Shown: piece after piece, positions 5,388 through 11,814 of the stretch
Layout of the letters: each line of letters starts with the position of its first letter
How positions within the stretch are numbered: the first letter of the stretch is position 1
NCBI GenBank assembly: GCA_900546315.1
Contig: URCP01000087.1
Location: 1 to 11,814 of the forward strand
Origin: an uncultured Eubacteriales bacterium
Lineage (GTDB): Bacteria; Bacillota; Clostridia; Oscillospirales; CAG-272
Direction of reading: 5' to 3'
DNA: 11,814 nucleotides
The notes under the pieces: generated by a model
Told to the model about the DNA's origin: nothing
Databases searched by the model: none
The model's input: only the letters and a program-made list of their open reading frames with translations
Program-made: the position numbers and the translations under genes

Positions 5388-6629
5388 ATGAATATCCCGA
5401 AAACCATTATCACCGCGCTCCTGACATTGTCGCTGACATCATGCTCGTCTGTCCCGACGGCGCTTGTCTCGGTCGTTCCGCCGGAGAAGCTGGTCGACGA
5501 GAAGACGCTTGAGCTGTCCCGCGAGGAAGGATTCATATCCGACGCCTTCGACGAGGCGTACGACGACTTCACCGGGCGCACATCGGAGAAAGTGCTGATG
5601 AAGGACGGAAACGTCTGCTATTCGCCTCTGTCGCTCTGGTACGCGCTCGCTCTGGCGTCGGAGGGCGCGTCGGGTGATACGAAAACCGAGATCGACTCGC
5701 TCCTGACCGGCGGACGTGAGATCGCGGAGACCGACCCGGCGAACCTGAGGCTGCGTCTCGCGGCTCTGCTCGGAAACTACGACCAGACGACGCTCAGGAT
5801 AGCGAACTCGGTCTGGTCCGCGTCCGGGCTGAAAGAGGGCTACGCGAAGAGCGCCGCGGAAAAGTACTTCTCCGAGTGCTACAAGGTCCCGTCATTTGAT
5901 TCATCAACCGCGAAGAAGATGTCCGACTGGGTGTCCGACAAGACAAAGGGAACGCTGAAACCGGACTTCGACTTCGGAAAGGGAGACCTCCCGGAGATGA
6001 TAGCGATACTGAACACAGTCTATTTTGGGGACGAGTGGACGGACAAGTTCGAGAAGTCGAACAACACCGACGACGTTTTCCATTCCCCGGACGGCGACAT
6101 AACGGCGACATATATGCACCGCGGCAATCAGGGCGGCTGGACGACCGGCGACGGCTGGGTGAAGGCGTCTCTAGGTCTGAAGGGCAGCTCGATGTCCTTC
6201 GTCCTCCCGACCGGAGAGAAGACCATCCGCGAGCTGCTCGAGGAGAACGGGCTCGACACTCTGCTGAACGGCGGCGAGGGGCACAGCGGAGACATAACAT
6301 GGAGCCTGCCGAAATTCAGCTATGACACCGACCTCGATTTCAACGATACCCTGAGATCGCTCGGCTGTGAGAAAATGTTTTCGAATGACGCGGAGTTTCA
6401 GGACATGATGGACATCGCCCCGCTCTATATCTCGTCGGTCAAGGGCGGAACGCATATCGCGGTCGACGAGAAGGGCGTGACCGCCTCCGCCTACACGGCG
6501 ATACTGTACTGCGGAGCGATGGCGCCGTCCGAGAAGCTCGACATGAGGCTCGACCGCCCGTTCCTGTGGACAATAACAGTTGACGGCACGGTACTTTTCG
6601 TCGGTATCGTCAGCAATCCCGCCGCGTGA
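5388..6629 (+). CDS. Lipoprotein serpin (surface serine/cysteine protease inhibitor)
   Basis: 413 residues. A short basic start and hydrophobic stretch end in a lipobox LTSC with Cys19, so the protein is probably lipid-anchored outside the membrane. Residues about 55-413 are a serpin fold: CYSPLSLWYALALASEGASGDT (split here only by convention; about 77-98), LRIANSVW near 136, LNTVYFGDEW near 208, FVLPTG near 271, and the C-terminal block RPFLWTITVDG...LFVGIVSNP. The reactive-centre hinge reads VDEKGVTASAYTA (359-371), with the small residues needed for loop insertion, so it looks inhibitory. Counting Gly363 as P15 gives Ala377-Met378 as P1-P1', a guess suggesting elastase-like targets. AAGGCAGG precedes the ATG. 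It lies 67 nt after purF with no clear terminator or strong promoter between. The family call is secure; the target protease is inferred. Confidence 0.93.
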   Translation: MNIPKTIITALLTLSLTSCSSVPTALVSVVPPEKLVDEKTLELSREEGFISDAFDEAYDDFTGRTSEKVLMKDGNVCYSPLSLWYALALASEGASGDTKTEIDSLLTGGREIAETDPANLRLRLAALLGNYDQTTLRIANSVWSASGLKEGYAKSAAEKYFSECYKVPSFDSSTAKKMSDWVSDKTKGTLKPDFDFGKGDLPEMIAILNTVYFGDEWTDKFEKSNNTDDVFHSPDGDITATYMHRGNQGGWTTGDGWVKASLGLKGSSMSFVLPTGEKTIRELLEENGLDTLLNGGEGHSGDITWSLPKFSYDTDLDFNDTLRSLGCEKMFSNDAEFQDMMDIAPLYISSVKGGTHIAVDEKGVTASAYTAILYCGAMAPSEKLDMRLDRPFLWTITVDGTVLFVGIVSNPAA

Positions 6630-6659
6630 AACTTTTTTATGAATTCTTGACGTATCGTC

Positions 6660-6700
6660 TTGATTCGCCGCTTTTCGTGATGTATAATAGAGGTATCACG
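6660..6700 (+). promoter_or_regulatory. radA promoter with an overlapping inverted repeat
   Basis: TTGATT (6660-6665), 17-nt spacer, TATAAT (6683-6688). The inverted repeat CGTGAT (6676-6681) / ATCACG (6695-6700) with 13 nt between the arms is centred on the end of the -10 and would place a dimeric DNA-binding protein over the RNA polymerase site. The promoter is well supported; the operator role is a suggestion. Confidence 0.7.
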
Positions 6701-6711
6701 ACACGATAATG

Positions 6712-6742
6712 AAAAGGGACTGCCGTGCGGCGGTCCTTTTTT
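6712..6742 (+). terminator. Terminator-like hairpin inside the radA leader
   Basis: AAAAGG and ACTGCC (6712-6724, one G bulged) pair with GGCGGT and CCTTTT (6729-6740) around GTGC, followed by six T in all (6737-6742). The radA ribosome binding site GAGGAG begins at the next base (6743). It lies about 20 nt after the expected transcription start, so it would stop or attenuate radA transcription. Confidence 0.65.
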
Positions 6743-6754
6743 GAGGAGATTTTT

Positions 6755-8179
6755 ATGAAGACCCCGAAACAGATATTCATATGCTCGTCCTGCGGCTACA
6801 AAACCGTGAAATGGTACGGAAAATGCCCGTCCTGCGGCGCGTGGAACACGATGGAGGAGGGCGAGCCGGAGCAGGAATCCGAGGACACGAGAAAAATAAA
6901 GCGCTTCGCGCCGGAGACCGAGAGCGAGGTCGTCTCCTTCGAGGACATGGAGCTCCCGACCTACATAAGACAGGCGACCGGAATGGGAGAGCTTGACCGC
7001 GTGCTCGGCGGCGGTCTTGTCCAGGGTTCGGCGGTGCTCCTGGCGGGCGAGCCGGGAATCGGCAAATCGACCCTGCTTCTCCAGATTTCGGCGGCGCTGT
7101 CACAGGGCACCGCGGACATCTCGACCGGAGAGATTTTCGAGCGGAAGGTTCTCTATGTCTCCGGAGAGGAATCGCAGGGGCAGCTGAAGCTCCGCGCGAA
7201 GCGCCTCGGCATACACAGCAGGAATCTCTACGTCCTGACCGAGACGAACGTCGCCCGGATCCTCAGACAGACCGAGAAGCTGAAGCCGGACGTGATGATA
7301 ATCGACTCGATCCAGACGATGTACGATGAGCACGTGGCGTCCGCGCCCGGAAGCGTGACGCAGGTGCGCGAGTCGGCTCTGGCGATAATCTCCGAGGCGA
7401 AGCTCTCCGGCTTCTCGGTCATAATGGTCGGGCACGTCAACAAGGAGGGCGGCATCGCCGGTCCGAAGATACTCGAGCACATGGTCGACGCCGTGCTGTC
7501 CTTCGAGGGCGAGAAGCTCCGCGCGTACAGGATAATCCGCGCGGTCAAGAACCGTTTCGGCTCGGTCAGCGAGATCGGAATGTTCGAAATGGGCGACGAG
7601 GGACTGATCGAAGTCGCGAACCCGTCGGAGGCGCTTCTCGAGGGCAGACCGCTCGGCGTCTCGGGCAGCTGCGCGATGTGCGTTATGGAGGGAACCCGCC
7701 CGATAATCGCGGAGGTGCAGGCGCTCGTCGCCTCGACGAACTACCCCGCCCCGCGCCGGACGTCAAACGGCGTCGATTACAACCGTATGTGCCTGATTTT
7801 AGCGGTGCTCGAGAAGCGCCTCGGCTACAGGTTCTCGGTCAACGACGTTTATCTTAACGTGATAGGCGGACTGAAGGCAGACGAGCCGGCGGCGGATCTC
7901 GCCGTCGCGACCGCGCTTATTTCCTCGATAAAGGACGAGCCGGTGGCGAGCGACCTCATCGCGATCGGCGAAATAGGTCTCGCGGGAGAGGTCAGAGCCG
8001 TCCAGCACTGCGCCCAGAGGGTGAAGGAGGCGATCCGTCTCGGCTTCCGCCGCGTGATAATCCCGCAGAAGAACTACGACGAGAAGATGAACGCTCCCGG
8101 GGTGACGATAATCCCGGTAAAGAGCATATTTGACCAGATCCAGGGGCCAGCCCCTGGACCCGAAAGTCAAGGATTCTGA
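6755..8179 (+). CDS. radA: DNA repair/recombination protein RadA (Sms)
   Basis: 474 residues from ATG 6755, chosen for GAGGAG 6 nt upstream; an in-frame GTG at 6725 falls inside the leader hairpin and is unlikely. A four-Cys zinc finger (C10, C13, C24, C27), then a RecA-like ATPase with Walker A AGEPGIGKST (97-106) and Walker B VMIIDS (180-185), the RadA signature KNRFG (265-269), and a Lon-protease-like C-terminal domain (about 340-460). RadA is a hexameric helicase that extends branch migration in homologous recombination. It has its own promoter, a hairpin in the leader and a terminator. The last 12 residues, from Gln463 to Phe474, are encoded by the dispersed repeat (copy C) and replace the gene's original end. 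Identification is secure. Confidence 0.97.
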   Translation: MKTPKQIFICSSCGYKTVKWYGKCPSCGAWNTMEEGEPEQESEDTRKIKRFAPETESEVVSFEDMELPTYIRQATGMGELDRVLGGGLVQGSAVLLAGEPGIGKSTLLLQISAALSQGTADISTGEIFERKVLYVSGEESQGQLKLRAKRLGIHSRNLYVLTETNVARILRQTEKLKPDVMIIDSIQTMYDEHVASAPGSVTQVRESALAIISEAKLSGFSVIMVGHVNKEGGIAGPKILEHMVDAVLSFEGEKLRAYRIIRAVKNRFGSVSEIGMFEMGDEGLIEVANPSEALLEGRPLGVSGSCAMCVMEGTRPIIAEVQALVASTNYPAPRRTSNGVDYNRMCLILAVLEKRLGYRFSVNDVYLNVIGGLKADEPAADLAVATALISSIKDEPVASDLIAIGEIGLAGEVRAVQHCAQRVKEAIRLGFRRVIIPQKNYDEKMNAPGVTIIPVKSIFDQIQGPAPGPESQGF

Positions 8180-8213
8180 CATCGTCGGATGAAGCTCCTG
8201 CCACATCAAACAT
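8140..8213 (+). repeat. Dispersed 3'-UTR element, copy C (overlapping the radA end)
   Basis: The hairpin CCAGGGGCCAGCCCCTGG (8140-8157) is identical to copy A. AGTCAA follows at 8165-8170 and the invariant TGCCACATCAAACAT at 8199-8213. CCGA (8160-8163) and TCGG (8185-8188) can pair in the same register as in copy A. Unlike A and B, the hairpin begins 37 nt before the stop codon, so the element codes for the RadA tail. The terminator follows within 7 nt. Confidence 0.8.
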
Positions 8214-8219
8214 AGAGCG

Positions 8220-8261
8220 TCGCGGTACGGCGTCTGAGCGTTGTACCGCGATGATTTTTTT
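8220..8261 (+). terminator. Rho-independent terminator of radA
   Basis: TCGCGGTAC (8220-8228) pairs perfectly with GTACCGCGA (8243-8251) around a 14-nt loop, followed three bases later by seven T (8255-8261). Confidence 0.85.
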
Positions 8262-8323
8262 GTCACTGTTGCACAAATCAGTTTCGGCTGTATTGTCGGA
8301 AAGGCTGAATTTTATTTATTGTC

Positions 8324-8352
8324 TTGACTTGCGCGGTATAATGTGTTATACT
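8324..8352 (+). promoter_or_regulatory. Promoter of the solute-binding lipoprotein gene
   Basis: TTGACT (8324-8329), 17-nt spacer, TATACT (8347-8352) preceded by TGT, an extended -10. A further TATAAT at 8337-8342 lies within the spacer but has no well-placed -35. Transcription would start near 8360, about 55 nt before the chosen ATG. Confidence 0.7.
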
Positions 8353-8413
8353 TATACTGTTAATATTCATGGACTGTGCAACCACAGTTCGCAAAAAGGA
8401 GTTCATATTCACA

Positions 8414-9907
8414 ATGGCAAGAACGAGACACATTTCAATGGCGCTTTCTCTCATCATTCTCTCGCAGCTGTTATTCTCCTGCGGGACATCTCCGGCCGGA
8501 CCCGGCAATGATACCGAGACACAGAGCGGCGAAACTTCCACCGAAGAATCGACCACATCCGCCGAGATACCGGATGACCTTCCGGAAGCCGACTATGATG
8601 GAAAAACCTTCACGACGATCACATTCGACCAGTTACTCCCCGATTACGAGGCGGAAACCGAAAACGGCGACGTGATCAACGACGCGGTCTACGCGCGCAA
8701 CCGCAACGTATCCGAGCGATTCAACGTGAAGATTGAGACGATGTCGAACGCCGCTTATGACGAGACGACACAGTTCATAAAGAAGACGACCCTGGCGGGA
8801 GAAGAGGCGTTCCAGCTGATCGCGCAACACGCGGTGTCGATGGGAACGCTGGCGATGGACGGTCTGTTAATGAACTGGTATGATATTCCCTATATTGACT
8901 TCTCGAAGCCTTGGTGGTCGAAGTCCACGACTGAGGATCTTACATATGGCGGGGATTACGCGCTTCTGGCGGTCGGCGACTACGCGCTGTCCGCTCTGGC
9001 GGGGGCTTACTGTTATTTCTATGACAAGCCCGGCGCGGAGAACTATCAGCTTGAGGATCTCTATAAGGTCGTCGGAGAGGGCAGATGGACGATAGACTAT
9101 CTGATGAACACCATAAAGGACGTCTACAAGGATCTCGACGGAAACGGCGAGAGGGACGGGAACGACTATTACGGTCTCTCGCAGACGCTTCAGTCCGCGC
9201 TGAATACCTATCTCTGGTCGAGCGGCGGAAAGATATTCGAGCTTGATAAGAACGGTATTCCGACGCTCGTCTACAAGAACGAGAAGCTTAACACAATAAT
9301 CGACAAGTTATACGCGCTCTGCTATGAGAACGAGGGAGTCTGCACGAAGCGTCCGCAGTATCCGGATAATATGAAGCATTTCGCGTCCGCGCTCGCGTTC
9401 AGGGACAATCTGTCGCTCTTCATTTCCGGAACGCTCGATATGACTGTCAACTATTTCCGTGAACGCTCGAGTGAGTACGGCATACTTCCGTATCCGAAGC
9501 TTGACGAGAAGCAGGCGGAATACAAGACGATGGTCGACGGCTATCACGCGATACTCGCGGTGCCGAAGACGGTGCAGGATCCGGAGTTCGTCGGAATTAT
9601 AACCGAGGCGCTGAACGCGGAGAGCATGAGGGAGGTATACCCGGCATACTACGAGATCGCGCTGAAGAAGAAGTATTCGTATGACGACGAGTCGGTAAAG
9701 GTTCTCGACATGGTGGTCGATAACCGCGTGTTCGATTTCGGTTATGTGTATGACAGCTGGAAGGGCATGAGCTTCTATATCCAGCATCTCATAGGCGACC
9801 AGAAATCAAAGGATTTCGAGTCATACTACGCGAAGAAGGGCCCCGCGTCCGAGAAGTATTATGAGAAACTCGTGAACTATTTTGAGGAAGCGAGAAACGA
9901 AGGCTGA
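8414..9907 (+). CDS. Extracellular solute-binding lipoprotein (family 1-like, ABC sugar/oligosaccharide uptake)
   Basis: 497 residues from ATG 8414, which follows AAAGGAG (8395-8401) by 12 nt and directly opens a signal peptide; an in-frame ATG at 8369 would add 15 polar residues before it and is disfavoured. The lipobox is LFSC with Cys23, followed by a Thr/Glu/Ser-rich linker (about 25-55). The body resembles family 1 solute-binding proteins of Clostridia: VYARNRNVSERFNVKIE (92-108), PYIDFSKPWW (159-168), and DLDGNGERDGND (240-251), a calcium-loop-like insertion frequent in these proteins. It would capture a sugar or peptide outside the membrane. No permease or ATPase gene is in the window; instead an AraC-family regulator follows 150 nt downstream with its own promoter. 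The family is fairly sure; the ligand is unknown. Confidence 0.85.
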   Translation: MARTRHISMALSLIILSQLLFSCGTSPAGPGNDTETQSGETSTEESTTSAEIPDDLPEADYDGKTFTTITFDQLLPDYEAETENGDVINDAVYARNRNVSERFNVKIETMSNAAYDETTQFIKKTTLAGEEAFQLIAQHAVSMGTLAMDGLLMNWYDIPYIDFSKPWWSKSTTEDLTYGGDYALLAVGDYALSALAGAYCYFYDKPGAENYQLEDLYKVVGEGRWTIDYLMNTIKDVYKDLDGNGERDGNDYYGLSQTLQSALNTYLWSSGGKIFELDKNGIPTLVYKNEKLNTIIDKLYALCYENEGVCTKRPQYPDNMKHFASALAFRDNLSLFISGTLDMTVNYFRERSSEYGILPYPKLDEKQAEYKTMVDGYHAILAVPKTVQDPEFVGIITEALNAESMREVYPAYYEIALKKKYSYDDESVKVLDMVVDNRVFDFGYVYDSWKGMSFYIQHLIGDQKSKDFESYYAKKGPASEKYYEKLVNYFEEARNEG

Positions 9908-9913
9908 CAATAT

Positions 9914-9951
9914 CCGCCGGTTTTCCGTCAGACGGAAGACCGGCGGTTTTT
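9914..9951 (+). terminator. Strong terminator after the solute-binding protein gene
   Basis: CCGCCGGT (9914-9921) pairs with ACCGGCGG (9939-9946), continued by 9922-9928 with 9932-9938 around a three-base loop, a near-perfect 15-bp stem. TTTTT (9947-9951) and a second T run (9955-9960) follow. Confidence 0.9.
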
Positions 9952-9991
9952 CGGTTTTTTGCCGGAATTTCCGCGGAATCGCGTTTACCTC

Positions 9992-10020
9992 TTTACAAGG
10001 CGCAGAAAGTGTGATATAAT
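9992..10020 (+). promoter_or_regulatory. Promoter of the AraC-family regulator gene
   Basis: TTTACA (9992-9997), 17-nt spacer, TATAAT (10015-10020) with TGA before it (extended -10). It has the same hexamers, spacing and TGTGATATAATAT core as the glnA promoter. A small GGATG/CATCC hairpin (10028-10040) lies in the leader before AAAGGAG. Confidence 0.85.
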
Positions 10021-10057
10021 ATATGCAGGATGATACATCCGTAAAGGAGTTGAGCGA

Positions 10058-11041
10058 ATGATCGAGTTCAAGGGTGAGGATTTCTTCGGCAGCGGCGTCG
10101 ACCTGTTCGTGAACAAGCATATAAAGGAGCTTGATTACAACGATAAGGTCGGGCGGCACACGCATGATTTCGCTGAGATTGCCTATGTCTATTCCGGCAG
10201 CGGGAAGAATATCGCGGGCGGGAGGTCGTATCCGATCTCGCGCGGTTCGCTCATCTTCATGAATTACGGCGAGAGCCATCAGATAGTCGTTGAGGAGACG
10301 CTGGTACAGATAGATATCCTTCTGTCGCCGCGCTTCATCTCGCGGGAGATTGTGTCCTGCGACAATTTCCTTGACATTCTGACCCTTTCGGAGTACTCGG
10401 AGCTGCGCGAGTTCACCGACTCGAAGATACCGTGCATGAGCCTTTCGGGGCGGGAGATGATCTTCGTCGAGTCGGTGTTCGACCGGATAGCGGAAGAGTT
10501 CGACGCGAAGGAGGTCGGATGGGAGTCGGTGATACGCGGGTGTCTTCAGGTTGTGATATCGATCATGATACGTCACCTCGGCGGCTCGACGTCCGGAGAG
10601 CCGCACGACCCGCGGATTCCGCGCGAGATACTGGAGTTCATTGACCGTAACTACAACGAGCGGCTGACCGCCGATATGCTGTCCGAGAAGTGCTTCTATA
10701 ACCCGGCGTATTTCGGTCGGATGTTCCGCGAGTGCTACGGGATGTCCTTCAAGGATTACATAAAGAAGAGGCGGATAAACGAGGCGGTGAGGCTCCTCAC
10801 CGGAACCGAGCTGCCGATCGACGAGATCAGCCGGAAGGTCGGCTACACGAACCGTACGGATTTCTACCGCGTCTTCGCGGAGCAGACGTCGCGCACGCCC
10901 GCCGAGGTGCGGCAGAACCCGGAGAGCGTTGATCCCTCGACCTTCATGGTCTTCCCGGAACCGGAAAAAACGTCGGGAACGACGGACGGTCCGGATCTCA
11001 GTACAAGGATTGACGGGACAAAGCCGTTCAGAAAGAAATAG
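10058..11041 (+). CDS. AraC-family transcriptional regulator with cupin sensor domain
   Basis: 327 residues. The N-terminal half is a cupin-like ligand domain (about 15-90): RHTHDFAEIAYVYSGSG (33-49) with the His pattern, and SRGSLIFMNYGESHQI (61-76). The C-terminal AraC DNA-binding domain (about 188-286) has two helix-turn-helix units, LTADMLSEKCFYNPAYFGRM and IDEISRKVGYTNRTDFYRVF, the second followed by TSRTPAEVR, the standard end of the family. A low-complexity tail of about 40 residues follows. The start has AAAGGAG 8 nt upstream. Such regulators usually switch on sugar-utilisation genes; the neighbouring solute-binding lipoprotein gene is the obvious candidate target, but this is inference. 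It is transcribed from its own promoter. Confidence 0.92.
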   Translation: MIEFKGEDFFGSGVDLFVNKHIKELDYNDKVGRHTHDFAEIAYVYSGSGKNIAGGRSYPISRGSLIFMNYGESHQIVVEETLVQIDILLSPRFISREIVSCDNFLDILTLSEYSELREFTDSKIPCMSLSGREMIFVESVFDRIAEEFDAKEVGWESVIRGCLQVVISIMIRHLGGSTSGEPHDPRIPREILEFIDRNYNERLTADMLSEKCFYNPAYFGRMFRECYGMSFKDYIKKRRINEAVRLLTGTELPIDEISRKVGYTNRTDFYRVFAEQTSRTPAEVRQNPESVDPSTFMVFPEPEKTSGTTDGPDLSTRIDGTKPFRKK

Positions 11042-11042
11042 G

Positions 11043-11080
11043 AAAAGAGGTTGTCATTTTGCGTGACAGCCTCTTTTGTT
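11043..11080 (+). terminator. Terminator of the araC-family gene
   Basis: 11043-11056 (AAAAGAGGTTGTCA) pairs with 11064-11077 as a 14-bp stem with one G-T pair around a 7-nt loop. The stem ends in TTTT and is followed by GTTTG. The A-rich 5' side would give a T run on the other strand, so it could act in both directions between the convergent genes. Confidence 0.8.
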
Positions 11081-11101
11081 TGCAATATTGTAACCAAAGG
11101 A

Positions 11102-11193
11102 GCGGGCGACCAATGGACGCCCCTACGGGATTGTGCCCGAATCCGATGTTTCAACGTGGTCTGCACTTGCAGGGGCGGCCATTGGTCGCCCGC
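11102..11193. repeat. Palindromic MITE-like element between convergent genes
   Basis: Two 25-bp inverted arms, 11102-11126 and 11169-11193, match except at two positions; the core is GCGGGCGACCAATGG. They enclose a 42-base centre that itself has a small GGATT/AATCC hairpin (11128-11143 region). No coding function is visible. The compact, near-perfect palindrome in a non-coding gap suggests a non-autonomous mobile or REP-type repeat. No clear target-site duplication is seen. Confidence 0.6.
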
Positions 11194-11240
11194 CTTCAAA
11201 TTACGGATTACGTGCAAATCAAAATCCCGCGAAAACCGGT

Positions 11241-11814
11241 TTATTTGCTCCGAAGTTCAATCCTGACGTTCCCGTCGTCCTCAATGACGAGGTGCATCGG
11301 CTTGATGTATTTCTGATAGAACTGCTTCTCCTCGGCGCTTGTCATTCTGACGCGGGTGCTGCGGTAGACCTCGTCCAGCATGACGTTGACATTGAGGTTG
11401 ACCTTCGCGGCGATGTATTTCTTGATTTCGCCGATGAGCGCCGCCATCTTGATGTCCCCGGAGTTGCCGGTGCAGAAATCGTCGATGTAGCAGTAGAATA
11501 TCTCCCTGCTCGAGAGCGCCTGCTTGATGTCGAAGCTGGACTTTCCTCTCTCGAGCATAACGAGGAACCTCGCGTCCGGCAGGGATTCGATGAGTCCCCA
11601 GTAGTCCGAGTCGCTCGAGACGAGCATGAACGAGTCGACGCCGTTCGCGAAGAACTCGCGGCAGACGCCGGTCGACAGACGGATATCGACGAGCGATTTG
11701 TTGTCCTTGACCCGCTCGGTCATGATGTGTTCGACCTCGATTCCCTTCGCGTAGTTGGTGAGCAGCCCCCACGCGGTCGACGCGTGAACGTCGTTGTAGA
11801 GGATGATTTTTGAG
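11241..11814 (-). CDS. NYN/PIN-like nuclease-domain protein, C-terminal 191 residues (5' end outside window)
   Basis: The minus-strand frame is open from the window edge to TAA at 11243-11241, so the gene starts outside; the internal ATG at 11723 is not the start because the frame continues upstream with KIILYNDVHASTAWGLL. Conserved features fit the NYN (LabA/DUF88-like) branch of PIN nucleases: an acidic residue in KSLVDIRLSTGV, and the hallmark VDSFMLVSSDSDYWGLIESL with Asp residues that bind metal. This family contains RNases and RNA-processing enzymes. A C-terminal region with IGEIKKYIAAKVNLNVN and a charged tail follows; I do not recognise it. It is convergent with the araC-family gene. 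The fold assignment is moderate to good; the substrate is unknown. Confidence 0.7.
   Translation of the reverse strand, partial: SKIILYNDVHASTAWGLLTNYAKGIEVEHIMTERVKDNKSLVDIRLSTGVCREFFANGVDSFMLVSSDSDYWGLIESLPDARFLVMLERGKSSFDIKQALSSREIFYCYIDDFCTGNSGDIKMAALIGEIKKYIAAKVNLNVNVMLDEVYRSTRVRMTSAEEKQFYQKYIKPMHLVIEDDGNVRIELRSK

Noticed and set aside
6725..6754. An upstream GTG start extending RadA by 10 residues
   Set aside because: The GTG lies inside the leader hairpin, has no ribosome binding site, and ATG 6755 has GAGGAG at ideal spacing and the standard RadA N-terminus.
1649..8213. The three repeat copies as a CRISPR array
   Set aside because: Copies are kilobases apart, have no regular spacers and lie at gene ends.
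8369..8413. An upstream ATG start for the solute-binding protein
   Set aside because: It would put 15 polar residues before the signal peptide and has no ribosome binding site; ATG 8414 follows AAAGGAG.
11133..11813. A 226-residue plus-strand frame opposite the NYN-domain gene
   Set aside because: It runs through the palindromic repeat and has Asp/Val/Arg-rich composition typical of an antisense shadow; the minus-strand frame carries the SSDSDYW motif.

Overview
The window looks like chromosomal DNA from an uncultured, moderately GC-rich member of the Clostridia, probably a gut Oscillospirales-like organism. The evidence is AGGAG-type ribosome binding sites, sigma-A promoters of the TTTACA/TATAAT type (several with an extended -10), two lipoproteins with short Clostridia-style signal peptides, a compact type I glutamine synthetase followed by an ANTAR regulator, a lipoprotein serpin, and an AraC/solute-binding-protein neighbourhood. 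The taxonomic call is inference; there is no rRNA or tRNA in the window.

Layout: (1) 1-708, minus strand, 5' part of an MGDG-synthase-type (GT28-like) glycosyltransferase, cut by the window edge. (2) 709-1036, a divergent intergenic region with a promoter for each side and a strongly folded leader before an HdeD-family membrane protein (1037-1648). (3) 1886-5320, a nitrogen/purine block: glnA, an ANTAR-domain regulator 12 nt downstream, then purF. (4) 5388-6629, a lipoprotein serpin. (5) 6755-8179, radA, preceded by a promoter and a terminator-like hairpin placed inside its leader. (6) 8414-9907, an extracellular solute-binding lipoprotein, then 10058-11041, an AraC-family regulator with its own promoter. 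(7) 11241-11814, minus strand, C-terminal part of a NYN-domain-like protein, convergent with araC and separated from it by a terminator and a palindromic repeat.

Functional logic: GlnA makes glutamine and PurF spends glutamine and PRPP on the first step of purine synthesis. Between them sits an RNA-binding antiterminator-type protein whose receiver domain lacks the phospho-accepting Asp. The purF leader carries a terminator-like hairpin, and overlapping its 5' arm is a small hairpin with a six-base loop having A at position 1 and G at position 4, the signature of ANTAR target RNAs. This suggests a local glutamine-linked antitermination circuit, although the second hairpin of the usual two-hairpin ANTAR target was not found.

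The most novel-looking item is a dispersed element of about 75 nt present three times (after hdeD, after the ANTAR gene, and across the end of radA). Each copy is a GC-rich hairpin, then AGTCAA 7-8 nt later, then an invariant 15-mer TGCCACATCAAACAT at a fixed distance (41-42 nt) from the hairpin. All copies lie in the same orientation as the upstream gene and just before a terminator hairpin. In radA the element has run into the coding sequence and supplies the protein's C-terminal tail. The hdeD leader (901-1023) is a second unusual structure: flanking perfect hairpins plus a three-way junction, and it also reads as a 47-codon open frame overlapping the hdeD start.
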